Source: Epiperipatus broadwayi (lineage: Eukaryota > Onychophora > Udeonychophora > Euonychophora > Peripatidae). From it: 64,000 bases of DNA. Where the stretch lies: assembly GCA_028023455.1 (NCBI GenBank), contig JAQFVV010006199.1, forward strand, positions 5,282,972 to 5,346,971, read 5' to 3'. A program made the translations under genes and the position numbers. Positions 38,758 through 51,714 of this stretch are shown piece after piece; position 1 is the first letter of the stretch, and every line of letters begins with the position of its first letter. The notes below the pieces were generated by a model. That model was not told where the DNA came from, ran no database searches, and saw only the letters and a list, made by a program, of their open reading frames with translations.

Positions 38758-38816
38758 ATGATCTCCAATATATGTATTTTGTGCTGAACCAGCACTCATC
38801 AGTTGGTCCAGATCAT
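38758..38816 (-). ncRNA. Hammerhead ribozyme motif (D1 left arm), best stem II
   Basis: Minus strand: outer stem I ATGATC, inner stem I CCAA, intact CTGATGA, stem II GTGCTG/CAGCAC with a GTT loop (six perfect pairs), AAAA for GAAA, a minimal AU-rich stem III, an AUA-type cleavage triplet, then TTGG and GATCAT closing stem I. The stem I internal loop is asymmetric, as in natural hammerheads with tertiary contacts. Confidence 0.75.
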
Positions 38817-38919
38817 TATCTTCCACATGCATACATAATCAGTGCTCAGTCCATTAAAGTTTGATGATTTTTCTATCTTAACATAAACTGAGCACTGATT
38901 AAAACATGTGTAGGAGATG

Positions 38920-38977
38920 ATGATCTAGACCAAATGATGAGTGCTGATTCACATGAAATACATATATTGGAGATCAT
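38920..38977 (+). ncRNA. Hammerhead ribozyme motif (D1 right arm)
   Basis: ATGATC, CCAA, then ATGATGA (C3 changed to A), stem II GTG/CAC, an intact GAAA box followed by TACATATA, then TTGG and GATCAT. With the left arm it allows the ancestral motif to be inferred, since each arm keeps the core box the other has lost. Confidence 0.7.
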
Positions 38978-39249
38978 TTATCTTTTTTACATGTCTGTGA
39001 TCATGTGTATTGATTGAATAAGATGGAATGAATGAGTGGGGGGAGCTTGAAAGTCTGAATTCAAATCCCTTTTAATTATATTAAGTTCAGTTTAGATAAT
39101 GCATTTAAATATTATATATATGTTAAAATATACTACATATAAATTTTAAATTATAATAATAGTAAATAATAATAATATATAAATTAAGCCAAAGTACTTT
39201 TGTTTACATTGTAATCATTATTAACTGAAGTCATGTAGATAAAAAAAAA

Positions 39250-40970
39250 AGCACACTGTCAATTTATTATACACTTTTTAAATTTATTTATAAAAATTTA
39301 TTTAATTTTTCTATTTTTATGATATCTTACTTCATTTAATATTCTTGTGTGATCTGGGTTAAAGATTTTAAATTTCAAGATTTTTCATGATCAAAGAAAA
39401 CAGTCAATTTATTATACACTTTTTAAATTTGTTTATAAAAATTGCTTATTTAATTTTTCTATTTTTATATCTTACTTCATTTAATATTCTTGTGTGATCT
39501 GGGTTAAAGTTTTTAAAATTTTCAAGATTTTTTCATGATCAAAGAAAACAGAAGCAGAAATAGACTGATTATTTATATTTTTTATAACATTATATAGTAG
39601 TTGGTATTCTTTTAACCTTTTTTACAAAGTATATATTGATGCTCCAATATATAATATTTTGCATTAACATATAATTTTATATATAATACTATTTTTTTGC
39701 ATTTTACAAATAATATTTTTAGAATTATTAATCAATCAGATTAGATTTGGAAGAACTTAAAATAAAACATTGTATTTAAATAATTTTTTAATAAATTTAG
39801 ATTGAATATTATTTAAAAATTGCAGAACTATTCATTTTTAATTTTTTTTTACATTAATGTTGTAAGATTTATTATTTAACTTATTTATTGTAAGTAGAAT
39901 CCTCTTTTATTCTATCCTACATTTATAAGTTCTTGAGTAAATAGTTCAATATTTTGAATTTTATCACTTTTATAACAATATAACTTCTCATTATAATGCA
40001 ATGAAGATTTAAAGCTATCCATTTAAATATCATTGGTACATTTTATTTAAAATAAATATAACTCCTTCCTTGAATAAGTTTGAATAGTTTAATCAATCAT
40101 TTTCTCTAAATATTTGCAAATCTAAACACTTTATAATTTCATGGTTCTTTATTGGTAATCCAATTTAAATTGTTCAAATTGTTTATAGCCCTAAAAGTAT
40201 TATTAAAACAGTATTACTTAAACAATTGGACAACTTAAATTGAGCTATCAATAAAGAATATTTTTAGATTTACAAATGTCTAGAGAAAATGATTGTTTGA
40301 ATTATAAATTACTTATCAAGCCTATTCAAGAAAGGAGTTATATTCATTTCAAATCACATGCACTTATGATACATAAAATGGCTAGATTTAAATATTTTTT
40401 ACATCATAATGAAAAGTTATATTGTTATAACATAATATAATTCAAAGTAGTGAACTATTTCCTCAAGAACCTATAAAATGTAGGATATGATAAAAACAAA
40501 AACAAATTCTATATACATTAAATAAGTTTAATTCAAATCTTATAACATTAATATAAGTAAAAATAATAAAAAATAGACATCTATACCATTTTTAAATAAT
40601 ATGCAATCAAAATTTATTAAAAAACTATTTAGTAATAAATACAATGTTTTATTAAAAGCTCTCCAAATGTAAATTGATTGATTAATAATTTAAAAAAATA
40701 CAATTCCTAAAATGTAAAAAAATAATATTATATATCAAGTTATATGGATACAAAAAAATCACACATTGGGTAATTGACAAATACTTTAGAAAAAAGACTA
40801 AAAGAACATCGACAACTATATAATTACATAAAAATGCTTTAAATGATCAGTCTACTAGGGTCTCAATTTTTTTGATCATGAAAAATCTTGTAATTTTAAA
40901 TTTATCTTTAACTCAGATCAAAAATATTAAATAAAAAAAAAACATTATAAAAAAGAAAAAAATTAAAGAA
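39250..40970. mobile_element. Head-to-head Penelope-like element pair (large inverted repeat)
   Basis: Arms of about 700-900 bp (roughly 39250-40195 and 40215-40970) are inverted copies around a loop near 40205. On the plus strand the right arm reads IHFKSHALMIHKMARFKYFL near 40345, ELFPQEPIKC near 40455 and, after frameshifts, KKSHIG and TLEKRLKEHRQLYN near 40760-40815. The last resembles the second half of a GIY-YIG nuclease (Y-I-G, then L-x-x-R-L-x-E-H), followed by FFDHEK. The left arm encodes the same blocks on the minus strand. Nuclease placement after RT-like debris fits a Penelope-like element. Both copies are dead. Confidence 0.6.
39259..39553. repeat. Tandem duplication of about 146 bp inside the PLE left arm
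   Basis: Two consecutive copies, about 39259-39404 and 39405-39553, share GTCAATTTATTATACACTTT, ATATTCTTGTGTGATCTGGG and CATGATCAAAGAAAACAG. The right arm of the inverted repeat holds this segment only once, so the duplication came after or during formation of the left copy. Confidence 0.85.
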
Positions 40971-40974
40971 GCAA

Positions 40975-42475
<1,501 letters not shown>

Positions 42476-42539
42476 ATTCTAACTTATAACAGAAATATCA
42501 ACTATAAGTATGCAATCAATTTAAAGTATGGTATAGGTT

Positions 42540-42720
42540 TACATTTTTAACAAATATGCCAATAATAAAAACTTAAAAATAATAGAGAAATTTTTTTTAT
42601 AATAAATGCTTTTATTGACTGCACTAAAAAAATAAAATAATTGTTTTTTCAACTGCAATTGGAGTTTTTAAACTTGAAATAAATGCATGGGTAGGGGAGG
42701 AACTAGGAATTAATTAAGTC
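42540..42720 (+). repeat. Dispersed repeat, copy 1 (pair with 50260-50440)
   Basis: Shares an ordered series of words with 50260-50440: AAAAACTTAAAAATAATA, AATAAA.GCTTTTATT, a TGCACTAAAAAA block, a GATTG/AATTG-TTTT block and ACTTGA.ATAAA. No coding sense; family unknown. Confidence 0.5.
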
Positions 42721-43274
42721 AATTCCTTATTGTGGTAAATGTTTTTCATTAGAACTTATTTAATGATGTGAGATTAGAATACTTAAAACAATAACTGCAA
42801 ACTATAGAGAAAAATATTGAGGGATATATTGAAGCAATAGGATCTGTAGGCCATATCCATGCTTCATGTCTTTCTAGATTACTAGACAAGGATTACACCT
42901 GATCCACACATGTTACGATGTTTGTAAAACTTTCCGTCTGCTATTTTATCAACATTTAAATTTTAGGCCAGTAAATAAGTTATTAAATTATTAATTTTCT
43001 ATTAAAATGTTTTACTATAAATATTAGAGGGGCCCAGATAGATATATATGCAAATACATATATATAGAATCTACAGACAGAAACTTTTATAAAAATCAAT
43101 ATATAAATTTTAATATGATATTTTTTAAGTATTTTATTCTGGAGATTAACCTTACTAACATTCCGTAGCATCAAACAAAAGAAAATACATTAACAAAATG
43201 GTAATAGATTTTCTAATTAAAGTAAAATTAAAATAGAAAAAATAATTTGAAATATAAATTTTGCAAATCTATAT
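42721..43274. other. AT-rich non-coding spacer
   Basis: A slightly less skewed patch at 42840-42930 (CCATATCCATGCTTCATG) has no recognisable coding or RNA feature. Confidence 0.4.
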
Positions 43275-43498
43275 TTAATTAAAAATAGATTTGAAATAAA
43301 TCATTGGGTTTATCGGAAAGTTGATCTCAAGAATACAATACCAATATACTTTAGGCTTTCTAGCATTGCCACTTATCCTGGAGCACATGAAAAAGGAAAT
43401 TCCCCAAAATAGTTGAATAAGGTATAAATAGCCAAAGAGAACAATAGAAGCCAGACAGTCCCAGGTTTTTGTCAGCAATTGCCGGGCAAATCTACGCC
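43275..43498 (-). CDS. Possible exon of a class A GPCR (TM6-TM7), or a pseudogene of one
   Basis: A minus-strand open frame reads FARQLLTKTWDCLASIVLF, a hydrophobic TM6-like helix, then a short polar loop NARKP, then YWYCILEINFPINPMIYF. The last holds the rhodopsin-family TM7 signature N-x3-N-P-x2-Y with the expected spacing, about 43 residues after the TM6 position where C-W-x-P would be (here FGYLY). A possible splice acceptor (TAG) lies just upstream at about 43500. A stop follows only five residues after NPMIYF, giving almost no cytoplasmic tail, and the TM6 Trp-Pro is missing. It could be a decayed receptor copy or a chance hydrophobic ORF in a repeat. Confidence 0.35.
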
Positions 43499-43499
43499 A

Positions 43500-45650
43500 G
43501 TCAAATTTTTAAAATAATAATAAAAATGTTCTGAAGTATGATAGAGTAGACAGCATCAACCTGCCCATCTTCTGTGTCCTAAACATGACCATCATAATAC
43601 CATAAGCCAGAGAAACCTCATAAAAATGAACTGCTGAACTGTTGAATTCTTTTATTCAATTTATAGCTAGCTATGCCTGTGTGGAAATTCAGTTTTCATC
43701 GTGGGATTCCAAATTCCACTCGGACTCATAATAAATTAGGTAATATATTTCCAATTTGTTATTTCTAACCACCTAATTTATTCTTCTAAAACTCCAGTGA
43801 CCCAGTAATGTAAATCCTGCTAATTGTAATGTCTTCTAAAGTCTAATTCCCCACAATGTAATTTAAAATATTTAATTTAATATTCTATAAAAATATACTT
43901 GCTATAACTTAAAATCTAATGTCTTTCCTCTCTTTCTATCTGTTTTAAAGTTGTGCCTCTTAATGCTAAACTCCCCTCTAATTGCGGTTTAGAAAATATT
44001 ATTATTAATTACTATAAATGAAATGAATATATGCCAATTTTTGTTCCATCTCGACAAAAGCTTTACTTAAATAAATATTTTGCTGCCTATTTCCCGACCA
44101 ACGTTTGTCGGTAAATAAAAATGAATAATCCTCTAGCTCTGAAAGATTAATACTTGGAGCAACCTTTGTTTTGTTGAGATGAAACCATTTTATATTATTA
44201 TGTTTTTTTTTATATTTATACTTACATGGTTTAGTTGTGGGGAGACATGAGATTCAAGTATGAGAGTTAATTTAGTTTAAATGATTTCATTTTTAAAGAG
44301 TGAAAGGGAGGGAGTTTATAAATTATATTCATGTTAAATAATAAGAGAGAAATAGAATGTCATTTGAAATGTTAGTGGAATTTTGTATTGGAGGGAGATA
44401 CGTGTCACTCATTACAAATATTCGTAATAATAATTAATGCTTATTTTATTCTTGTTTGTCTGGTCTTGATCAATCCATATGCATTTATGTAATTTTTATA
44501 GCTCAGCACAATTATATATTTAAATGCTAAAATATATTCTCCAGTACTCGTATTTTGCCTTGCTGGTATACTTTTGTTCTGTGTGACTGCTAGATCATAA
44601 CTAGACCACGTGATAATTTCACTGGCCATAAATTTTCTTATCAGGATATGAAAGCAAAGATGGGAAAAACCGGGGCAAGCTAAGCTCAGCTAGCCTTGGC
44701 GATTTTCATATTTCTTTCACCTGAAATATTTTTAGGTTTGCCAATGGCGCAGACTATTCTTTCTTTATTTCTTGGCGTCATGGGAACGGGGGCGGGTGAA
44801 TTGAGTCTATGCTGGTAATGTAATATCAAATGCTGAGATTTGTTCACTTTCCTTTGTCTGAACACATTATGGTGGATTGACCACAATCTGATTAACCTAC
44901 GTATTTAAATCTTGAAATATTTATTTGCAAATATCGCGATCCATTTATATTTTTAAAATGTCACTCTCTCTGACACCAGTTCCTATAGTTTGAGTTAATC
45001 ATTTCTCTCTTAAAATAAATTCAGTCATAAGAAAATTATGTTTAAAATAGATTTTTAAAATATCCATTCCAATATTTCAGACTTGGGTGGGCATCTCTCA
45101 CAAATCGATAATCGTTTACATTTGTTATATTGGCATATAAACTATACCGCTCTCTCACCAGAGGTATAATAGATAACAGAATAGAAATTTGTGTTAAATA
45201 ATTTATGAAATCAAATCAGAGACATTGGATAAATTATAAAATGGTTTTATTAAACATATATGTGAATTTAAGCTACCTGTGGTTCATCTCTATTCCTTTA
45301 TTCTAAAATTAGTATTTTCTAATTAATTATTGTGCTTCTATCTGATGACTCAAGGTCACACACTTACCATATTATATTTAAATAAATAAATAGTCTAATT
45401 AGAGTTAATAATTAGAGTTAGACATATGAATTAGTTGAGGCTCATGCTCCACCACTGATGCTAGTGGGCCAGAGTGTGGAAAAGATTAATTGCTTGCCTC
45501 AAAAATGTTAATTAGTTTGCAGATTTAGAGAGTGGGTAAACAGGGCAGAATACATAAGTATTCTTTATCTTTGATTTCACATATGGTTGGATTTAAGGTA
45601 TTTTACCCAGGCTGTGAATCGTGTTGAGTTAACATACAATTTTGACCGGT
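43500..45650. other. Mixed stretch with a GC-richer block, no gene assigned
   Basis: At 44640-44900 the sequence is clearly richer in G+C (CCGGGGCAAGC, CGGGGGCGGG). It has a minus-strand 66-codon ORF (44686-44886) including RNKERIVCAIGKPKNISG, which I do not recognise. Near 43520-43620 a minus-strand frame (DGHV, TEDGQ) faintly recalls the G-H-V-x-R-M region near LINE C-termini. Otherwise AT-rich. Confidence 0.4.
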
Positions 45651-45654
45651 ACAA

Positions 45655-45955
45655 TATACTAGAAATAAAGTCAAAAGTGAAATATATGGATGAGAAGACA
45701 AATAGATGTTCTTGACATTACTTGAATAAATAAGACTGAAATAAAACAGAATTGACCATATTGCTAGAAACAATGATAAAATTGAATTCTAAGAGATTAT
45801 AGGAGATTAAAAAAGAGATTGCATACAAGATAAATGGATGAGGTAATAATGTACTTTGATAGAGAAGAAAACCATGATTCAAAGAAAGTGCATTAAAATT
45901 TCATCAGCAATGAACTGATAATGATTAAAATTGATGATGATGATATGGTAAGGTT
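45655..45955 (+). pseudogene. RTE-clade LINE 3' end, second copy
   Basis: Same C-terminal region as at 24.9-25.3 kb, now on the plus strand. KVKYMDEKTNRC corresponds to the R-N-E-W-I-R-x-x-T block. A frameshifted W-A-G-H-x-A-R-x-N-D region follows near 45750, then LKKRLHTR-type coding near 45815 and WMDEVI. It ends in a short TGATGATGAT tail near 45935, typical of RTE 3' ends. Heavily mutated and 5' truncated. Confidence 0.65.
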
Positions 45956-46750
45956 ATTCACTTTCTTTTAGTTGCATGAATAATTTTAATAAATATATAG
46001 TTTCATGTTTAATCTTTTCTTAAACTCGAGCAGAATTCCAAAAAATTGTTAAATAAAAAAATAACTCTTGTAGAAAATGAAATAAATTATTTAAAAAAAA
46101 AAATGAAACAAACCAAAAGTAAAATGTTTTTTGTCTAACCCAAATTTTTACTAAAAAAAAAAAAAACAAGTTAAAAATCGTATTAAATATTTAAACAAAA
46201 AACAAAAACAAAACAACGACAACAAAGCAAAACAACCATTTCTTCATTTTGCTGATATTCACCGTTCATTTTTTTTTAATTTTTATTCTAAACCTAATAT
46301 TTATTGTTGACTTAGTGATGAATGGTTGAAATTTTACAGGCTGTTGTTGTTTTTCTAAATTTCTAACACAATCTCTAAATTTTATTACTATTCTGCAATC
46401 TCTAAATTTTATTACTATTCTGAATGTATGAAATATTGTTTAAAGAGACATTTGAATCCAAGTCCACACCAGAAGAGCATAAATCATAACATCAGATAAA
46501 CAGTAATTATACATACTATGATAACATAACATTATACATAGTATGATAACATTATAAATGTTATCACTTTATGCTATATTAGAGGCTTTAAAACACTGCA
46601 TCTCATTAGTTTTAATAATGAGGAACAGTGCATTATGTGCAATGTTAGTTCTATCATGTATGGTGTTTAATAATTTTTTAAACATTATCATATTGTATAT
46701 ATTTCAATATAAACTGTTTAAATATATGTATATTGTCTACACTAAACATA
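45956..46750. other. AT-rich non-coding stretch
   Basis: Contains A-rich tracts with CAACGACAAC near 46210-46230 and a short direct repeat (AATCTCTAAATTTTATTACT at about 46369 and again at about 46398). The ORF at 46558-46785 has no domain. Confidence 0.45.
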
Positions 46751-46846
46751 ATGTAATTATAAGGGAATTGAACTCAGACTTTTAAACTCCCTGCAGTTAT
46801 CCAATCCATCTTATACAACCAATACACATAGCTACATACAAGTGAA

Positions 46847-46900
46847 AAATATAAATAATTCATGCTAAACCTGTACTCATCAGTTTGTCCAAATCACCAT
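46847..46900 (-). ncRNA. Hammerhead ribozyme motif (D2 left arm)
   Basis: Minus strand: a stem I remnant, ACAAA, intact CTGATGA, a weakened stem II GTACAG-type around GTT, then GAAT where GAAA is expected. Same layout as D1; predicted inactive. Confidence 0.6.
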
Positions 46901-47164
46901 CTTTCTCACATATATACAATCAGTGCTCAACTAAATGGAATATTAAAGTCCTATGTGTGAGGGGCCAGATTGACTTAAGGTCAACATAGGTATAACAATA
47001 ATATTGGCAGCAACAAGGGCTTTGAGCATTCAATCCTTAGATTTTCAATTATATGAGTGGCTGAAGAGTTGAAGAGGGGAGAAAAATGAAGCTTGTTCAT
47101 TAAAGTTTGAAGATTTTCTATATTAATATAAATTGAGCACTGATTGTATGTATATACGTGTGGG

Positions 47165-47221
47165 ATGATCTGGACCAACTTATGAGTGCTGGTTCAGTAC
47201 AAAATATTAATTTTGGAGATT
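47165..47221 (+). ncRNA. Hammerhead ribozyme motif (D2 right arm)
   Basis: GATGATCTGGACCAA is followed by CTTATGA (G5 changed to T), stem II GTGCTG/CAGTAC around GTT, an AAAA box, then TTTTGGAGAT. Stem I CCAA/TTGG is retained; the core is lost. Confidence 0.6.
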
Positions 47222-47318
47222 TCTTTTTCACATGTATCTGGTCATGTATAATATAAGATAGATTGGATAGCTGTAGCAAGTTTAAAGTCTGAGTTTAAGT
47301 TCCTTATAATATTTCAAT

Positions 47319-48562
47319 ATAAATATATTTTATTTTTATATTTAAAAAAAAAATGTGTATAAACATAAAATACAGTAATAGTATTCAAGTTTTAAAATGT
47401 AATGACTTTTTTAATTATATTGCTATAGTAATATTTATTATTATTATGCATTATCCAATTCATTCTGATTTCATGTATTCATATAAATATCACTTTTCAA
47501 AAATAATCTTTAATTAGTGTTTTTTTTTTTGGTTTTCATTAATAACGTTTGGTTTTTTCAATTTGTTTTTGAGCAAACTTATTATTCAGATTTATTTCTA
47601 GGAAGTTCTACTATCTAAATCTGTTATGGCTTAGTGATCATGCTCATGACTTGATGTTTGAGTTTGGGTAAAACTTTAAAATTTTTTCAAAGTAATTTAA
47701 AATTTTTAAGCAGACCATGGATTTGTTTTTAATCAAAAAATGGATAGCTAATTATTTTTTACAGAATGTTAAATGTATCCCATATTAACTTAGGTTAGTC
47801 AAAAAAAAATTGCCAATTTAACTATAATATAAAAACAGGATTACAATATAATATAGCTTTAACCACTGGTAGGAAAGGTATTGTAATCATTAGAGACTTA
47901 AACCTATGGTTTATTATTATCTTTTAAATTGGAAAAAGATATCACTGTTATTTTTCTCCTCTAAAATATACAGAAAAATAAGTCTAATAATAAAAGTTTG
48001 TAAAGATTTTTAATATACTGTACAGCTAATGATTTTTTTCTTACTAAAGTGATTATAAAATAAAATATATTATGTAATCTTCAATTGACTATGAAAAAAA
48101 TGTCACAAAAATATGTTATCAGCAAAAAAAATTAAAAGTTCATTACTGATAAATTAATATATACGATTTTATTCCAAAATCTGAGAAAACAATTATTAAT
48201 ACATATCACCCATTATTATACCAATTCCTGACCATGTGAAGTAAAATAAATAAACATAATTAGATACCATAAGATGAGAAAATATGTTTCATACTCTCAG
48301 CAATGTTAATATGAGCAGCATTAATATTTAATATACATTACCATTATTTAGAGATATGCGAAATGTGAGCTACCAAAGCTTTTAGCATATACACATAAAG
48401 AAAGTCCTCATTTTTCAAGTTTGATTTGTTCCTAAAAAATTGCATGAAGACTTAATTAATGAACAAAGAGAGTCAAACTCCCATTGGAATAATGTCAATA
48501 ATGTATATTTAGCACTATAATACTACTGTACTTATATATAGATATAAAATATTAATCAATGT
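47319..48562. other. AT-rich stretch with a weak tRNA-SINE remnant
   Basis: Near 47625-47690 the sequence TGGCTTAGTGATC resembles a Pol III A box and TGTTTGAGTTTGG, 25-30 bp later, resembles a decayed B box, suggesting an old tRNA-derived SINE. No tail or target duplication is visible. The remainder has no recognisable features. Confidence 0.4.
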
Positions 48563-48574
48563 ATAAATATTAAT

Positions 48575-49290
48575 TCACAGAGGTAAAACTCTCCATACAG
48601 TAGCCCTACTCAGTGCAAGCCAGAGTAATCAATGGATGCAGGAAGATTGATGTATGAAATCCCTATATAGTGCCTACTCATCCAATATTTCCAGACTAGT
48701 TTCTAGCTTGTGACTTTCATCATTAGGAGCCTTGGATTTAAGAGTACTGCACCTAGATCTTAGAATCTAATGCAATCCTGCAGCAGCCACCTTTTACTTT
48801 TTTAGCTAACTTATAAGCTTTGATTCCATAATGAAAACACAATAATAGTTTCAAGCTAAGATTATTAGCTTGTATAGTTGTACAGATCTGAACTCAGTTC
48901 AGCATCAATACTTTTTGGTATCTTTGGTTCTTTAATAACCACAGTCACCATAATCCTATTGGGTAGGATTGATATTAAACCATCAAACATCATATGATCA
49001 CCATTCTTTATGCATACACAAGCTCTTTTGCACAGAAGCAAAACTCTCCATACAACAGTGCCACTCAGGGCAAGCAGGAGTGATCAATAGATGCAGAAAG
49101 GTTTTTGCATAAAATCCCTATCTAGTGCCTACTCATTTAATATCTTCAGACTAACTTCTTTACAAACCTTCCTGAATCCATTGATTATTCTGGCTTGTAC
49201 TGAGTGATGCTACTATATGGAGAGTTTTGTTTCTGTGAAGAACAGCTTGTGCAAGCATAAAGAATGGTCATGTGATGTTTGATGGTTAAC
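48575..49290. mobile_element. Hammerhead family A, copy A4
   Basis: Flanked by the 12-bp direct repeat ATAAATATTAAT (48563-48574 and 49291-49302). Orientation as in A3: blunt internal-type left end (GTAAAACTCTCC) and CATCA-type right end (ATGTGATGTTTGATGG). A partial forward unit (48575-48980) precedes the start of a second unit (from about 48983) and an inverted arm. The palindrome centre has suffered a deletion, so the inverted arm lacks its hammerhead. Confidence 0.75.
48688..48728 (-). ncRNA. Hammerhead ribozyme motif (A4)
   Basis: Minus strand: TCCTA, ATGATGA (C3 changed), stem II AGTCACAAGCT-type, intact GAAAC, TAGTC, then TGGAAA. Stem I is partly lost; predicted inactive. Confidence 0.6.
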
Positions 49291-49302
49291 ATAAATATTA
49301 AT

Positions 49303-51253
49303 ATTGTATTATATTATGCATGTATTTATTTAATAACATAAATATATAGAGTTAATAAACATAGAAGTTCAAATTTTATACAAAAAAAAAATACTGAAAA
49401 TAAATTATTTGTTTACTCATAACTTTTTATTCATATAAAACTTAGTTATTATATACTTCCTTCTATCCTATTCATAATTTTAAAGTGAGGAAAAAAATTG
49501 ATTAAAAGCAAAAGACAATTAAATATACTTTCTTCTCTTTTATACACATTCAACAGTTTATTTCCACATTTAAAATCATTCTTTTTTAACAATATAGTTG
49601 CTTTGATTTTTTAAATTTCCAACTAGATACAGAATTTTTAAAATTTTTGAATTTTTATAAACATTTAAAAAAAATACTAAGAAGTTATTATCATCAATCT
49701 TTGCATTAAACTGAGTAATAAATTTGTGATTATATATATCATGAGTAATATTTAAAAATTGTTTTAAAATGCTTTTATTTAACTTAGAAATTGTTTGCTT
49801 GTTTAGGGTAAATTTTATAATCTATTTTTAATATGCTTGTATTAAATGAATTTTCTTCAAATGCAATCAATTAAATATTTCAGGGTAGTCCTCTCATTTA
49901 TTTAGGATAATGGTGTGGGCAGACTGAAGTTTAAACTATATCTGTACAAGAAGTTTTCAGTAATGCACAAGAGTGTTGTTGTTTTTTTAAAAAAAGCTTA
50001 CACTAAAAAGCATGTATAGTAAATTCAAATAAAAATAAATCACATGTTTTTTTAATTATATTGTAAAAATTGTTTTTTTTTTTCAAAAAAATGCATGAAA
50101 TTTTAATTTTTCTTGATTATAATTTTTTTTCTTCTAAAAAAGTGATTCTTTCATAAACAAAATAATATTGGAATTAATTTTAATGTACATTTAAAAAAAA
50201 TATTACAAAGAATACAACCTTGCCTTTATGTTTTATTTTAATTAAAATTGGAATAATTGTAAAAAAGATCCCAATACTAAAAAGTTAAAAATAATATATA
50301 TAAAATATATTTTGCAATAAACACTTTTATTTAATATGCACTAAAAAACCAACAATGATTGCTTTTGTTCAATGATAATGGGAGATTTTATACTTGACTT
50401 CAAATAAAAGTGTAAAGTGTCCAGAAATTAATTTATTCAATCACTAATTTGTACAACTAGAAATTCAATTAATTAATTTCTGCACATCCCCATGTTTTTT
50501 TCACATTTAATATAAAAACCTCAATTGTGGTTGAAGACAAGAATTATTTTTGGCCTTATGGGTGCACTGTGTATAAAAGCATTTATTACAAAATATTTTT
50601 ATATAAATTATATGATATCATCTCAACTAAATAAAAGTGTAGTTCATACAATTTTTTTAAAATCAGTTCTAAAGAAAAAAATTATTTAAAAAGAAAAAAA
50701 ACATTGATTTGCTTAAATTTGTTTAACAAATAAAAAACTAATTTTTTTTATTGCACAGAGAATTCTTCAAACAATAAAAGTATTATGATATAAAATATGC
50801 TTCTTGTAAGACCTTAAACAAATTTATTTTTCTTAATATAATACTAAAATCAGTTGGTTTTGATCTCACTAGATGCTATTGAGGTCGTAACAGATTCGTG
50901 GCTGTTTAGAGCTATTGCACTTAGATACTTCAAAAATGAAATTTAACAACATCTTATTTAAAATAGTACATAAATGACAGAATTAAATGATTTAATAAAA
51001 TCTCTAGCAGATCTATTTCCTACTTGAAATCTCAAGAGATTACTTTGTAAAGGTTATGAATTCTTAAATGTTTAAACAAAATGCTTTGTAAAAACAAATT
51101 ATTTCTTTGAATTATCTATAAGCTATTTTTGAGCAGCATATTTTAACAATATTTATCATATTTTTATATTTTTTCTTATAGAAAAATGAAAAGGATAGTT
51201 TACTAATAATATTTTCTCCAAAAAATTGTTTTTTAGTTACAAAATAAATTGTT
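49303..51253. other. AT-rich non-coding stretch including dispersed repeat copy 2
   Basis: 50260-50440 resembles 42540-42720. A short less-skewed patch lies at 50870-50930 (GAGGTCGTAACAGATTCG) without a recognisable gene. Confidence 0.45.
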
Positions 51254-51270
51254 TTAAAAATGGTAGTTAC

Positions 51271-51468
51271 GGATAATTCAACCAATGACGTTTTACCCTG
51301 AAGGCATATCAGTCTAATCTTGCGATTTTTAAGATAATGTCTCCAAGTGATCTGCGGACACATGTAATCGCTAAAATGTGTCTGCAGATCACGTGAACAC
51401 GGTATGTTAAAAATCGCAAGATTAGACTGATATGCCTTCAGGGTAATACGTCATCGGTTGAATTATCC
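51271..51468. repeat. Long terminal hairpin in GGTAC transposon 1
   Basis: Arms of about 93 bp (51271-51363 and 51375-51468) are nearly perfect complements around a 11-bp loop; shared blocks include AAGGCATATCAGTCTAATCT. The inner arm repeats the terminal inverted repeat (GGATAATTCAACC), so the element carries three copies of that sequence. Confidence 0.9.
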
Positions 51469-51714
51469 AGGTCATGTGATAAAAACTATTCAAAAATTAA
51501 AAAAATCCGACGCAGGTCAGGCAAATAGTAAAAAAATAATAAAAAATAAAAATGTACATGCATGTGTCAAAATACTTTAGAAAAAACTATATTATAATTT
51601 ATAAAACCATCCTATATTATGCTCAATTATAAAAACAGTGTGTAGCGCTGGAGTTGGCAGGGGGGGCCCTTTGTGTTTTTGACAAGCCGAAGGCTTGGCG
51701 TATACCTATACCTT

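Larger units (their letters stand above)
38666..39078. mobile_element. Hammerhead family D, copy D1 (palindromic)
   Basis: Near-symmetrical palindrome centred near 38870. The outer arms read AAGGGTTTAAATTCACACTT on the left and the complement of AAGGGATTTGAATTCAGACT on the right. A TA or AATTA repeat lies on both flanks, so any target duplication is short or AT-ambiguous. Each arm carries a hammerhead motif with the same stem I (CCAA/TTGG plus ATGATC/GATCAT). The body is non-coding. It belongs with D2 at 46.7 kb. Confidence 0.72.
46760..47318. mobile_element. Hammerhead family D, copy D2 with extra central sequence
   Basis: Outer arms AAGGGAATTGAACTCAGACT on the left and the complement of AGGAACTTAAACTCAGACTT on the right match D1. 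Flanks carry TATA/ATTATA. Between the arms lies about 160 bp of unrelated sequence (about 46940-47100, with GAGGGGCCAGATTGAC) that D1 lacks. Hammerhead motifs occur in both arms. Non-coding. Confidence 0.68.

Noticed and set aside
43515-43640. Minus-strand LINE-like G-H-V region next to the GPCR-like frame
   Set aside because: Only a few residues match, a stop interrupts the motif and no flanking LINE motif was found.
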